Positions 25,130 to 33,477 of a stretch of DNA of 64,000 nt are shown here, piece by piece (within the stretch, counting starts at the first letter, position 1; the number at the start of each line of letters is the position of its first letter). This DNA comes from Flexibacter flexilis DSM 6793 (GTDB lineage Bacteria > Bacteroidota > Bacteroidia > Cytophagales > Flexibacteraceae): NCBI RefSeq assembly GCF_900112255.1, contig NZ_FOLE01000007.1, positions 1 through 64,000 of the forward strand, given 5' to 3'. A program made the translations under genes and the position numbers. The notes under the pieces were generated by a model that did not search any database, had not been told where the DNA came from, and worked only from the letters and a program-made list of their open reading frames with translations.

Positions 25130-26005
25130 TTATTTCAAAACAGAAATAGTGTAAATACTGGCATGGTCGCCACCTGCCGCCAAAGACAAAATGCCATCTT
25201 TTTCTGTCAGTTCGCCCGAAGCGTTTACGTTGTCGGCAATACCGAGCCAAGGCTCAAGACACACGAATGGCGCATCTTTCTTTGACCAAACGCCAAAATT
25301 TGGGAAACCTTTAAAGTACATTCCCAGCGCGTAGGTATTTTGTTTGTTAAACAAAATCACACTTTCTGAACGTAAGTTTTTGAAAATGAGTGCATCTTTA
25401 TCGAAAATATTGCAGTGTAGCAGCAACTTTTGTGTGTTGTCCAAAAACTTTTCTTCAGCAATACCACCAATCAGGCCATTTTCTAAGCTGTAAAGCGGTT
25501 GCGTTTCAGGTTCTGAAAAATACAAATAATAGTCTTCGATGGTTTCGCCTTCTTCCACATTAATATTAAATGCAGGATGACCGCCTACCGAAAAATACAT
25601 AGTGTCTTTGCCTGTATTTTTTACCCAATAATTTACATTTAGGTTGTTGTCGATAAGCTGATAACCAATGTAAAACTCAAACTCAAAAGGATAAATCCCC
25701 ATCGTAACACTGTCAGACGTGAGTTTGTAAAGCAGTCGGTCGGTTTCGCGCCCTACCAAATCAAACTCCATGTCTCTGGCAAAGCCGTGTTGGCTGAGGC
25801 TGTACGTGTGCGTCTGGAAACGATATTCGTTGTTGCGTAGTTTGCCTACAATCGGGAAAAGCACGGGGGCATGGCGCGACCAATATTGCGTGCCTGCTTG
25901 CCACAAATATTCGCGCCCATCGGATACCCGACGAATACTTGTAAGCTCCGCACCTAAGTTATTGACCGACACCGACAAAAAGTTGTTTTTAATCGTTGTA
26001 TTCAT
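25130..26005 (-). CDS. Aldose 1-epimerase-like protein (LacX type)
   Basis: 291 residues of the galactose mutarotase superfamily. The beta-sandwich is visible through GAELTSIRRVSDGREYLWQ, PVLFPIVGKLRNNEY, HGFARDMEF (His as a candidate catalytic base), VKNTGKDTMYFSVGGHPAFNI, and ICLEPW-like VCLEPWLGIAD. It matches the LacX or YeaD-like subgroup rather than canonical GalM. Substrate is likely a free or phosphorylated hexose, not determined. Single gene with its own terminator. Confidence 0.85.
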   Translation of the reverse strand: MNTTIKNNFLSVSVNNLGAELTSIRRVSDGREYLWQAGTQYWSRHAPVLFPIVGKLRNNEYRFQTHTYSLSQHGFARDMEFDLVGRETDRLLYKLTSDSVTMGIYPFEFEFYIGYQLIDNNLNVNYWVKNTGKDTMYFSVGGHPAFNINVEEGETIEDYYLYFSEPETQPLYSLENGLIGGIAEEKFLDNTQKLLLHCNIFDKDALIFKNLRSESVILFNKQNTYALGMYFKGFPNFGVWSKKDAPFVCLEPWLGIADNVNASGELTEKDGILSLAAGGDHASIYTISVLK

Positions 26006-26085
26006 CGTCTTGTCAATAGATGTTGAAAATTTAAAAAGGCCGCGAATTTATTTTTTATTTTGGTTAAATCCAAATTTTTAGTCAG

Positions 26086-26715
26086 TTATTTTGCCTGTGG
26101 CTGATAGTCTGTGATGCAAATTTGGGCTTGCGCAAAGTCGTATTCGTAAGGCTGATTAGAACAAATCATTACCAAACGACCCGCCAAATGCTGTTGTACT
26201 TCGTGCCTGTACCAGTCGATACCGCGCAAATCCATGTTGGTAGTGGGTTCGTCCAGCAACAAAACGGGCGTGTCGGCCAGCATTGCCACGGCCAGTTTGA
26301 GGCGTTGCTTCATGCCCGACGAAAAATGTGCAATAATTTTGTGGCGAGCCTTCGGCAACTGGATTTTTTCTAACAATTCATCTTGCGGAATCGGCAGGCG
26401 CAAACGCTTAAATTTCCAATGAAAATTAAGCATTTCTTGTAACGTAAATTCTTCTATCAACTCCAAATATGGTGCTGTAATGGAAATATGCTGATACACA
26501 TTGTCTGGCGAAACCGCTTGATTGTCATGTATATACTGAATTTGGCCTTCGGTGGCTGGCACTACACCCGAAAGCGTTTGCAACAACGTGGATTTACCCG
26601 AACCGTTTGCACCCGTAATGGCATAGACTGTGCCAGCCTCAAAAGTGTAATCCAGTTGTTTAAAAATCCAGTCGCGTTGGAAGCGTTTGCCGAGTTGTTG
26701 GGCGATAATGTTCAT
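26086..26715 (-). CDS. ABC transporter ATP-binding protein, no adjacent permease
   Basis: 209 residues from ATG 26715; the start at 26766 would add 17 residues with no family counterpart. Walker A GANGSGKST, signature FSSGMKQRL, Walker B VLLLDEPTTNMD, H-loop region replaced by VMICSNQ. Small, CcmA-like or ABC-2 type ATPase. The usual His of the H-loop is not obvious (MICSNQPYEYDF), which is worth checking. No membrane partner is encoded on either side, so what it powers is unknown. Confidence 0.88.
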   Translation of the reverse strand: MNIIAQQLGKRFQRDWIFKQLDYTFEAGTVYAITGANGSGKSTLLQTLSGVVPATEGQIQYIHDNQAVSPDNVYQHISITAPYLELIEEFTLQEMLNFHWKFKRLRLPIPQDELLEKIQLPKARHKIIAHFSSGMKQRLKLAVAMLADTPVLLLDEPTTNMDLRGIDWYRHEVQQHLAGRLVMICSNQPYEYDFAQAQICITDYQPQAK

Positions 26716-26751
26716 AACTTTTGGCCAAATAGCATTGTATATAAGTGGCCG

Positions 26752-26759
26752 CAAAAATA
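26752..26759 (-). promoter_or_regulatory. Possible -7 box for the ABC ATPase
   Basis: TATTTTTG on the minus strand, 37 bp before the ATG; no -33 partner at proper distance. Confidence 0.35.
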
Positions 26760-26781
26760 ACGGCAATTGCCCTAAAAACCT

Positions 26782-26789
26782 TAGCTTTG
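26782..26789 (+). promoter_or_regulatory. Possible -7 box for the AlkD-like gene
   Basis: TAGCTTTG fits TAnnTTTG, 38 bp before ATG 26827; no clear -33 element. Divergent to the box at 26752-26759. Confidence 0.35.
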
Positions 26790-26826
26790 GCCAAATGCTT
26801 GCTTTTTAGTTCTTCCCCGATATTTT

Positions 26827-27501
26827 ATGAAAAAAGATATTATACTTTATATCAATGATTTAGAAGAAAAAATGGTCGCTGCGGCCAATCCCGAAAACGC
26901 CGCGCCGATGCAACAATATATGCGCAATCAATTTCCGTTTTTGGGTATCAAAACACCCGAAAGACGGGATTTGGTACGCGAGTTTGTCCGAACTAACGGC
27001 CTGCCAGATGTGGATAACTTAGAAAAATGTGTGGATATGTTGTGGAAAATGCCTGCCCGCGAGTTTCAATATGTGGCCATCGAGCTGTTGGGAAAGCAAG
27101 CTAAAAAACTACCAGAAGAGGCGATTGTGTGGCTGGAACGCTGGGTTACAAGTCGTTCGTGGTGGGATAGCGTGGACGTTTTGGTGGGTGTCATTGGCAT
27201 TTATTTTGAAAAATACCCGCACCAAATCGCAGCAATCAATGAACGTTGGATTACGTCGGGCAATATTTGGCTGCAACGCTGTACGCTTATTTTTCAGTTG
27301 CGTTACAAACAAAAAACCAATCAGGATTTACTTTTTGAAAATATCCGAAAGCTGGCAAGCTCAAAAGAGTTTTTTATCCAAAAAGCGATTGGCTGGTCTT
27401 TGCGCCAATATGCGCGTGTGGCACCTGTGGCCGTCCAGACTTTTGTAGATACACATACGCTCGCGCCTTTGAGCCGCCGCGAAGCCCTCAAACATTTATA
27501 G
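26827..27501 (+). CDS. AlkD-like DNA alkylation repair protein
   Basis: 224 residues, all-helical HEAT-repeat DNA glycosylase family that removes alkylated purines without base flipping. Signatures: FLGIKTPERRDLVREF, WKMPAREFQYVAIELL, WVTSRSWWDSVDVLVG and FIQKAIGWSLRQYARV. The WWDSVD and GWSLRQYA motifs hold the Trp, Asp and Arg used by AlkD. Length is complete. Divergently oriented from the ABC ATPase with a 111-bp gap. Confidence 0.92.
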   Translation: MKKDIILYINDLEEKMVAAANPENAAPMQQYMRNQFPFLGIKTPERRDLVREFVRTNGLPDVDNLEKCVDMLWKMPAREFQYVAIELLGKQAKKLPEEAIVWLERWVTSRSWWDSVDVLVGVIGIYFEKYPHQIAAINERWITSGNIWLQRCTLIFQLRYKQKTNQDLLFENIRKLASSKEFFIQKAIGWSLRQYARVAPVAVQTFVDTHTLAPLSRREALKHL

Positions 27502-27509
27502 TGGTTTGT

Positions 27510-29474
27510 TTAGTGCAGCAGTATTGGCTGATTAATTATTGTGTTATGCAAAGTAAGATGTAAAATGTATTGGCCTTTGGGAAGTAAAGTTAAATCCATC
27601 GTGTGTTTTTTGATTTCGTTATTGGATTCAAATTCTCCTTCCCGCATGGTTTGGCCAAGATGATTGATTAAAGTGTATTTGTAGTATTGTGGGTTGGGCA
27701 AATGCAAAGTAATCATTCCTCCACTTGGATTAGGATATACTTGTACTGCTAATTTTCGTAATGTAACGTAGCAGGTAGGCGAATAATCAAATTTTCCATC
27801 AGCGTCCCATTGTTTGAGGCGATAATAATATCCTATGGCTTGTCGTATTTCATTGTCCCAAAACGCATACCGATTGGGTTGCGAACTATTACCAACAGCT
27901 TTTACTTTCCCTATTGCCTCAAAATTATGGCCATTGGTGCTGCGTTCTATTTCAAAACGGTCTGCATTGTTTTCTGAAACGATTTCCCATTCTAATGCAA
28001 TGGATTTGTCTCGAACCATTGCTCCAAAATAAGTTAGCTCTACGGGTAATATATTATTGCTGAGTTTGAGCAAGAAAATATCTGAGCTGCTAACGGCTGT
28101 AAGATTGGCAATGCTTGCGTCTGGGTCAAAATCCGCCGTTCCCTGAAATGTTCCTGTGATATATAAATTAGGCGTTCCGTCTATGGCAATGGCATTTGCT
28201 TTATCTGAACCAATGCCGCCAACTCCCCGCACCCAAAGAAAATTACCATTGTTGTCTAATTCTTGTACAAAAGCATCGTTGCTGCCCGCAGACGTTAAGT
28301 TTGCAACACTTGCACTGGGGTCAAAATCTACGGTAGCTTGATAAAAACCAGTTGTATAAACATTATTACTGGCATCCAAATACACAGAAGTGGCGGCATC
28401 TGCTCCGCTTGCTCCTGCCCTTTTTGCCCAAACGTAATTGCCAGCCGCACTAAGTTTTACAGTAAAAATATCTGTATTGCCAGCAGAAGTTAGATTGGCT
28501 GTCGCGGCACTTGGGTCAAAGTCGGCAGTTCCCCCAAAATAACCTGCGGCATAAACATTTCCTGCAGCATCGACTTCGATACTACTACTTCTTTCATCGC
28601 TTGTCCCCCCTAATTTTTTTACCCAAACCAATGTGCCTGCACTATTCAGTTTAAGCGCCAGCGCATCTTCCGAAGAAGCCGACAAGTTGGCACTTGCCAA
28701 ACTGGGGTCAAAGTCCACAATGCCCGTAAAATAGCCAGACACTAAAACATTGCCTGAATTGTCAATGGTAATAGCATTTCCGTAGCTGTTGCCCAAGCCG
28801 CTCATGGATTCTGCCCAAACCAGATTGCCAGAGGCATCTAATTTTTGTACAAAAAGATTGTCATAAGCAAGTGTAGCGGAGAGATTGAGTACCAACGCGC
28901 CTGGATCAAAGTCCATTATGCCCCACAAATAGCCCGTATTATAGACATTGCCTGCGTTATCTACGGCGATAGCAAAACTATTGCCGCCACCGAGTCCTGT
29001 CATGGCTTGCGCCCAAACAAAATTGCCTGAATTGTTGAGTTTTAATACAAAAATATCCGTACCTAAAGCCGTCAGATTATACGTTGCTGCACTTGGGTCA
29101 AAATCGACGGTGCCCGTAAAAATACCTGAGAGGTAAATATTTCCTGTTGCGTCTGCTGTAATGGTATAAGCTTCTTCGGTGCTTGTACCGCCAATGCTTT
29201 TAGCCCAAATAAAATTGCCATTAGCATCGAATTTGGTAATAAAAATATCATTACCGCCACTGGAAGTCATGTTAGCGACTCCTGCGCTGGGGTCAAAATC
29301 TGCTGTGCCCGAAAACACACCAATGGTGTAGAGATTCGGAACCGCATCAACATATAGAGCATTGCTTTGTACGGCACCTGTCCCACCTATGTTTTTGGCC
29401 CATTGATACATTTGTGCGAAAGCCCCCCACTGCAATAATCCTAATAGCAGTGAAAGAGATACTATCTTTTTCAT
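27510..29474 (-). CDS. Seven-repeat beta-propeller (SBBP-like) T9SS type A protein
   Basis: 654 residues from ATG 29474 (signal peptide KKIVSLSLLLGLLQWGAFAQ); the ORF extends upstream to 29612 but those residues precede the signal. Seven consecutive repeats of about 62 residues share the pattern DFDPSA, NLT, DIF..KL, GNFVWAK, GNVYxTGxF, consistent with a closed seven-bladed propeller. After LPVELTYFGA a fibronectin-like module follows, then the type A sorting domain (VYPNPSGGMITLHLP, GQYILHLTL). Secreted or surface-attached; ligand unknown. Ends 9 bp from the convergent AlkD-like gene. Confidence 0.9.
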   Translation of the reverse strand: MKKIVSLSLLLGLLQWGAFAQMYQWAKNIGGTGAVQSNALYVDAVPNLYTIGVFSGTADFDPSAGVANMTSSGGNDIFITKFDANGNFIWAKSIGGTSTEEAYTITADATGNIYLSGIFTGTVDFDPSAATYNLTALGTDIFVLKLNNSGNFVWAQAMTGLGGGNSFAIAVDNAGNVYNTGYLWGIMDFDPGALVLNLSATLAYDNLFVQKLDASGNLVWAESMSGLGNSYGNAITIDNSGNVLVSGYFTGIVDFDPSLASANLSASSEDALALKLNSAGTLVWVKKLGGTSDERSSSIEVDAAGNVYAAGYFGGTADFDPSAATANLTSAGNTDIFTVKLSAAGNYVWAKRAGASGADAATSVYLDASNNVYTTGFYQATVDFDPSASVANLTSAGSNDAFVQELDNNGNFLWVRGVGGIGSDKANAIAIDGTPNLYITGTFQGTADFDPDASIANLTAVSSSDIFLLKLSNNILPVELTYFGAMVRDKSIALEWEIVSENNADRFEIERSTNGHNFEAIGKVKAVGNSSQPNRYAFWDNEIRQAIGYYYRLKQWDADGKFDYSPTCYVTLRKLAVQVYPNPSGGMITLHLPNPQYYKYTLINHLGQTMREGEFESNNEIKKHTMDLTLLPKGQYILHLTLHNTIINQPILLH

Positions 29475-29654
29475 AAGTGAGTAGTTTTTGAGTTTTGAAT
29501 TAGGGTAATAGCTGAGCGAAGGCAATAGCTGACAATTGGAGAAGAGATACACTATGAATTGCAAAACAATGAAGTGTACTTTAGTACTTAACAATCTTTT
29601 TAATGTAAACATTTAAAGATTTACTATATTTATAGTGGGCTTTTGCCTTCTATA

Positions 29655-29662
29655 CAAAGGTA
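29655..29662 (-). promoter_or_regulatory. Possible -7 box for the propeller gene
   Basis: TACCTTTG on the minus strand, about 180 bp before ATG 29474; no -33 TTG seen. The rest of the gap 29475-30012 is strongly AT-rich, with a GTGTAATAA / TTATTACAC inverted repeat at 29816-29856 and no ORF. Confidence 0.4.
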
Positions 29663-30012
29663 GAATGCTATCTTTAATTAAATAAATGGGGGGATTTTAT
29701 ACGCTGAATGTTACACAAAATATACATATTGTTTTTATTATAACAATATATTTTTTTTCAAAAAATTACACCACATATTGAATCTAAAATTCTATATAAC
29801 AATATAAATACTCGGTGTAATAAGCATTTTATTAGATTACAGAATATTTATTACACATAACATTATTTTTTTATTACATACAAATAAGTGTACAGTGTTT
29901 ATTTAAATAATATAGTTTCTTAGATATTTTATTGTGATTTTCTATACATATCTTACAATTAAACAATGTGATTTTTCGTTTGTTTAAAGGCAAATCAATC
30001 ATCAAAACAATA

Positions 30013-30834
30013 ATGAAAAACTTGCATTTATATCAGAGTATAGCAGTGGCAATGTTAGCGGTGCTGCTGCCCGCCTGCGACTTTCAGAAAAATGTAACTA
30101 TCGACTTACCTACTTACGAACAAGGCTTGGTGGTAGAATGTTATTTGGAAAAAGGAAAGCCGATGCGTGCGTTGCTTACCGAAAGTTCTAGCTACTTTGA
30201 TACTTTGGCCGAAACGACCGTGAAAGATGCGCGAGTAACCATTACCAAAAAAGGTCAAACACAGGCTTTGCCTTACAGTCCAATGTACGATTTGCAGTAT
30301 CGCAAAATCTACACACACCGTAATTATGCCAATACCGTTCCTGACTACAATGCGGTTTATTCCATAGACATCACCGACCCCAAAGGCCGACACCTCACAG
30401 GCACTACGCGTTTTTTGCCCGAACCTGTGATAGATAGCGTAAAGTTGATTTTTCAGGAAAAAGACACGACAGCTTCGCTGCGTATGTGGATAAAAGATGA
30501 TCCCAATGCAGAAAATTATTACCGTATTTTGGTGAACAGAGATAGCCTGACGGGTGGTGCGGATTTTGACCGCACGTTCCAAGATCAAGTGTTTAACGGC
30601 CAAAGTTTTCCATTTTTTACCAATTACCGCTATAAATTAGAAGATACATTGTACGTGCGCGTATTCAATATCGAAAAGCCGTATTTTGATTTTTTGCGGT
30701 CTTTGGAAAATGCGCAACGCTCTAACGGAAATCCGTTTACGCAACCCGCTTCTGCGCAAGCCACCGTACAAGGCGGTTATGGAGTTTTCACCACGCTCAA
30801 TTATGTACAAAAAATAGTTATTGTTAAAAAGTAA
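30013..30834 (+). CDS. DUF4249-family lipoprotein
   Basis: 273 residues from ATG 30013; the GTG at 29968 is rejected because the lipoprotein signal begins at MKNLHLYQSIAV. Lipobox LLPAC puts the acylated Cys at 22, followed by the DUF4249 opening DLPTYEQGLVVECYLEKGKPMRALLTES. The rest is beta-rich with TRFLPEPVIDSVKL. DUF4249 proteins normally accompany a TonB-dependent receptor as surface lipoproteins; none lies nearby here. It faces coaX 48 bp downstream. Confidence 0.88.
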   Translation: MKNLHLYQSIAVAMLAVLLPACDFQKNVTIDLPTYEQGLVVECYLEKGKPMRALLTESSSYFDTLAETTVKDARVTITKKGQTQALPYSPMYDLQYRKIYTHRNYANTVPDYNAVYSIDITDPKGRHLTGTTRFLPEPVIDSVKLIFQEKDTTASLRMWIKDDPNAENYYRILVNRDSLTGGADFDRTFQDQVFNGQSFPFFTNYRYKLEDTLYVRVFNIEKPYFDFLRSLENAQRSNGNPFTQPASAQATVQGGYGVFTTLNYVQKIVIVKK

Positions 30835-30882
30835 AGATATTGATGCCCTTATTTTTATTTAAATAATACCTTACTTTGGGGC

Positions 30883-31590
30883 ATGAATTTGACCATAGAC
30901 ATCGGCAATACGCGCACGAAAGCAGCTTTGTTTGAAGGCTCAAAATTGCTGCACGTGTTTTATAAAGTTTTGCCTACCCAACTCACAGATTATAAGATAG
31001 ATAATGTAATTGTTTCGTCTGTAGCGCAAGCCGATGGGTTGAAGTGGAAAGAAGCATTCGGATTGGCTAACTATTTGAATTTCAGCCAACAAACACCCGT
31101 TCCGTTTCGGAATCATTATGCCACGCCACATACTTTGGGGCTGGATAGAATCGCGGCGGTGGTGGGTGCTATGGTGTTATTTCCGCAAAAAAATTGCTTG
31201 GTGATAGACGCGGGCACTTGCATTACTTTCGACCTTGTGGAGGCTTCGGCAGACTATCGGGGCGGAGCTATTTCGGCAGGTTTGCACATGAGAGCCAATG
31301 CGCTACATACTTTTACGGCGCGTTTGCCGTTAGTAGAAAACCTTAGCCCAACGCCGCTGATTGGCACAAGCACACACGAGGCCATTTTGAGTGGCATTGT
31401 GAATGGAACAGTGGCCGAGTTGGAAGGAATAATTGGTCGTTATGAGCAGCAATATGCAGATTTGCAGGTGCTTATTTGTGGCGGTGATGCGGCTTTTTTT
31501 GAAAGCCAACTAAAAAAGACAATATTTGTAGTTTCGGACTTAGTTCATATAGGATTAAACAGGATTTTAGAATATAATAATGAATTGTAA
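30883..31590 (+). CDS. coaX: Type III pantothenate kinase
   Basis: 235-residue ASKHA-fold kinase for the first step of coenzyme A synthesis. DIGNTRTK (5-12) is the phosphate 1 loop; TLGLDRIAAVVGA and VIDAGTCITFD carry the substrate and catalytic Asp, GGAISAGLHMRANAL follows. This monovalent-cation-dependent form replaces CoaA in many Bacteroidota. The last 11 bases overlap the start of the outer-membrane protein gene, indicating translational coupling. Confidence 0.95.
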   Translation: MNLTIDIGNTRTKAALFEGSKLLHVFYKVLPTQLTDYKIDNVIVSSVAQADGLKWKEAFGLANYLNFSQQTPVPFRNHYATPHTLGLDRIAAVVGAMVLFPQKNCLVIDAGTCITFDLVEASADYRGGAISAGLHMRANALHTFTARLPLVENLSPTPLIGTSTHEAILSGIVNGTVAELEGIIGRYEQQYADLQVLICGGDAAFFESQLKKTIFVVSDLVHIGLNRILEYNNEL

Positions 31591-32878
31591 ACGTATCGTC
31601 GGGCTGATGGCCTTGAATTGCTGGCTGGCTTATGGTGCTCTGGCACAAAATACAACGGGGCACTCCCCTTATTCACGTTTTGGTTTGGGCGATTTGTCTT
31701 CGCAAGGTGGCAGCCGTGCAATGGGCATGGCCGAAACAGGAGTAGCTGCTCCTTCTGACGAAAACATCAATTTGTTAAATCCTGCTTTGCTCACGTACAA
31801 TCGTGTTACCAATTTTCAGATAGATTTGTATGGGCAAAGAAAGAAAATGAGTACGTCTTCGGCTTCCGAAACAAGCACGGGTGGTGGCCTGACCAACCTT
31901 GCGTTTTCTTTTCCGATTACCAAGAAAATGACAGCCGCCTTTGGCCTTTCTCCTTATTCGTCGGTGGACTATTGGCTCAATACCACAACGGTAATGAATA
32001 CTGCCACAGACACAGCCTCAGCTATTTATGCCTATAAAGGTTCTGGTAGTTTGTCTAAAGTTTTTCTGGCAACAGGCTACGCCATTACGCCCAATTTGTC
32101 GGTAGGTGTACAGGCCAATTATTTATTTGGAACGCTTACTAATGAGTCTGTTGTACAAATATTGCCAGCATCAGATAACAACTCATTTTCTGTAAACAAG
32201 CGTGATTATTATTCACGCATTCTATTTAAACCAGGTGTTTTTTATAAAGCAATTATAGATACAGCTAGCCGCAAATATATAGGTATAGGAGCTACTATTG
32301 AGTTAGGTTCGTCGGGCAATCTTCGTTACGACAATAAAATATACGAATATGATGGTCAAGGCGGAACAGTAGAAATAGACGAGCGTAGTATAAATCAAAA
32401 AACAAATTTTACGATGCCTGCCACTTATCGCGTGGGTTTGGGAATGGGCGTTCCTTTGAAATGGAAGTTAGCTGCCGACTTCTCTTATACAGATTGGACG
32501 AAATTGAAAAATAATAACACAACCTCAAATTCGGCCATGAATGCCGCTTATATGGCTGCTGTTGGTGGTGAATGGATTCCGGGTTATCATAAAGCGGGCT
32601 ATTGGAACAAAGTTACTTATAGAGCTGGTCTTAATTTTCAGCAAACGCCCATTACCGTAAACGGGCAAAAAATCAATGATATGTACGTGGGCTTAGGAAT
32701 GGGATTACCTATTTTCCGTAAAGAAACAAAGTTCATGTATCCGATGGTTAATTTGGGCTTGGCCGTAGGTCAGCGCGGAACTACTCAAAACAGCGGCATC
32801 AAAGAAAACTACTTCCGTATTAGTTTAGGTTTTGTGCTAAACGATAATTTGTGGTTTACGCGTTACAAAATTGACTAA
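31580..32878 (+). CDS. Outer-membrane beta-barrel protein (FadL/OmpP1-like)
   Basis: 432 residues with signal peptide ending ALAQN, then HSPYSRFGLGDL, and GMAETGVAAPSDENINLLNPALLTYN: a serine/asparagine-rich hatch typical of FadL-type barrels. Strands such as NLAFSFPITKKMTAAFGLSPYSS and FRISLGFVLNDNLWF at the C-terminus, with terminal aromatic residues, fit a transport barrel. Coupling to coaX by an 11-bp overlap is a recurrent order in this phylum. Substrate unknown. Confidence 0.85.
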   Translation: MNCKRIVGLMALNCWLAYGALAQNTTGHSPYSRFGLGDLSSQGGSRAMGMAETGVAAPSDENINLLNPALLTYNRVTNFQIDLYGQRKKMSTSSASETSTGGGLTNLAFSFPITKKMTAAFGLSPYSSVDYWLNTTTVMNTATDTASAIYAYKGSGSLSKVFLATGYAITPNLSVGVQANYLFGTLTNESVVQILPASDNNSFSVNKRDYYSRILFKPGVFYKAIIDTASRKYIGIGATIELGSSGNLRYDNKIYEYDGQGGTVEIDERSINQKTNFTMPATYRVGLGMGVPLKWKLAADFSYTDWTKLKNNNTTSNSAMNAAYMAAVGGEWIPGYHKAGYWNKVTYRAGLNFQQTPITVNGQKINDMYVGLGMGLPIFRKETKFMYPMVNLGLAVGQRGTTQNSGIKENYFRISLGFVLNDNLWFTRYKID

Positions 32879-32902
32879 TTGGTTACTTATCAATAAATTA
32901 TC

Positions 32903-32942
32903 TGCGTGCGAAAAAGGCTTATGTTTGCTTTTTTCGCACGCA
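32903..32942 (+). terminator. Terminator after coaX-OMP unit
   Basis: Arms tgcgtgcgaaaaa (32903-32915) and tttttcgcacgca; the T-run is in the second arm and ttgtttt follows. Confidence 0.7.
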
Positions 32943-32946
32943 TTGT

Positions 32947-32978
32947 TTTGAGTGAAATGAAATTTTGCCATATCTTGG
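32947..32978 (+). promoter_or_regulatory. Promoter for the CDC-repeat lipoprotein-lpxH unit
   Basis: TTTG (32947-32950), 20 bp, TATCTTGG (32971-32978), one mismatch to the box; ATG is 24 bp later. Confidence 0.6.
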
Positions 32979-33001
32979 CCTTATCTATTTTATTTTGAAA
33001 A

Positions 33002-33460
33002 ATGAAAAATAAATTTGTTTGGCTTTTGTTGCTCACATTGGCAGCTTGTACGCCTCGTTGGGAAGACGAAGAAAAAGAAAAGTTCCGACAAGATTGTATG
33101 CGCGGCGCGACTAATTCGAATTTTGGCAATCCTGAAGTGTATTGCGATTGTATGCTTAATAATTTGATGAAGGCTTACCCCAATCCCGACGACATACACG
33201 AGCTTACGCCAGAACAGTTGGCCACTTACGCCATGGATTGTGCCGATAGCGCACAGCGCGATGCCATCGTTTGGCAACCCGCCGTAGAACAAGCCTTTAA
33301 AGATAGTTGCCTGAAAATGGCAGCGCAAACCCAAAAAGTAAACCCCGACCAATATTGTGATTGTGTGTTGGATGGTGTAAAAAAACGTTTCCGTACCACG
33401 AACGATTTGTCCCAACTCAATCCGCAAACCATGCAGGCCATCGGCCAAACTTGCCAGTAA
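33002..33460 (+). CDS. Lipoprotein with duplicated YCDC module
   Basis: 152 residues. Lipobox TLAAC puts the acylated Cys at residue 16. The mature part is two copies of a roughly 60-residue helical unit: a Cys (DCMRGA / DSCLKMA), about 15 residues on a YCDCMLNNLMKAYP or YCDCVLDGVKKRF motif, and a closing Cys (YAMDCADS / GQTCQ). Paired cysteines would be expected to form disulfides in the periplasm. I do not know a named family. It shares a unit with lpxH (17-bp gap), suggesting an envelope role. Confidence 0.75.
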   Translation: MKNKFVWLLLLTLAACTPRWEDEEKEKFRQDCMRGATNSNFGNPEVYCDCMLNNLMKAYPNPDDIHELTPEQLATYAMDCADSAQRDAIVWQPAVEQAFKDSCLKMAAQTQKVNPDQYCDCVLDGVKKRFRTTNDLSQLNPQTMQAIGQTCQ

Positions 33461-33477
33461 ATTCATTCTAAAAAGAC

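Noticed and set aside
26716-26826. TTTGGCCAAA palindromes between the ABC ATPase and AlkD genes as a shared operator
   Set aside because: TGGCCA-type words are very common across the whole window, so two copies here are not notable.
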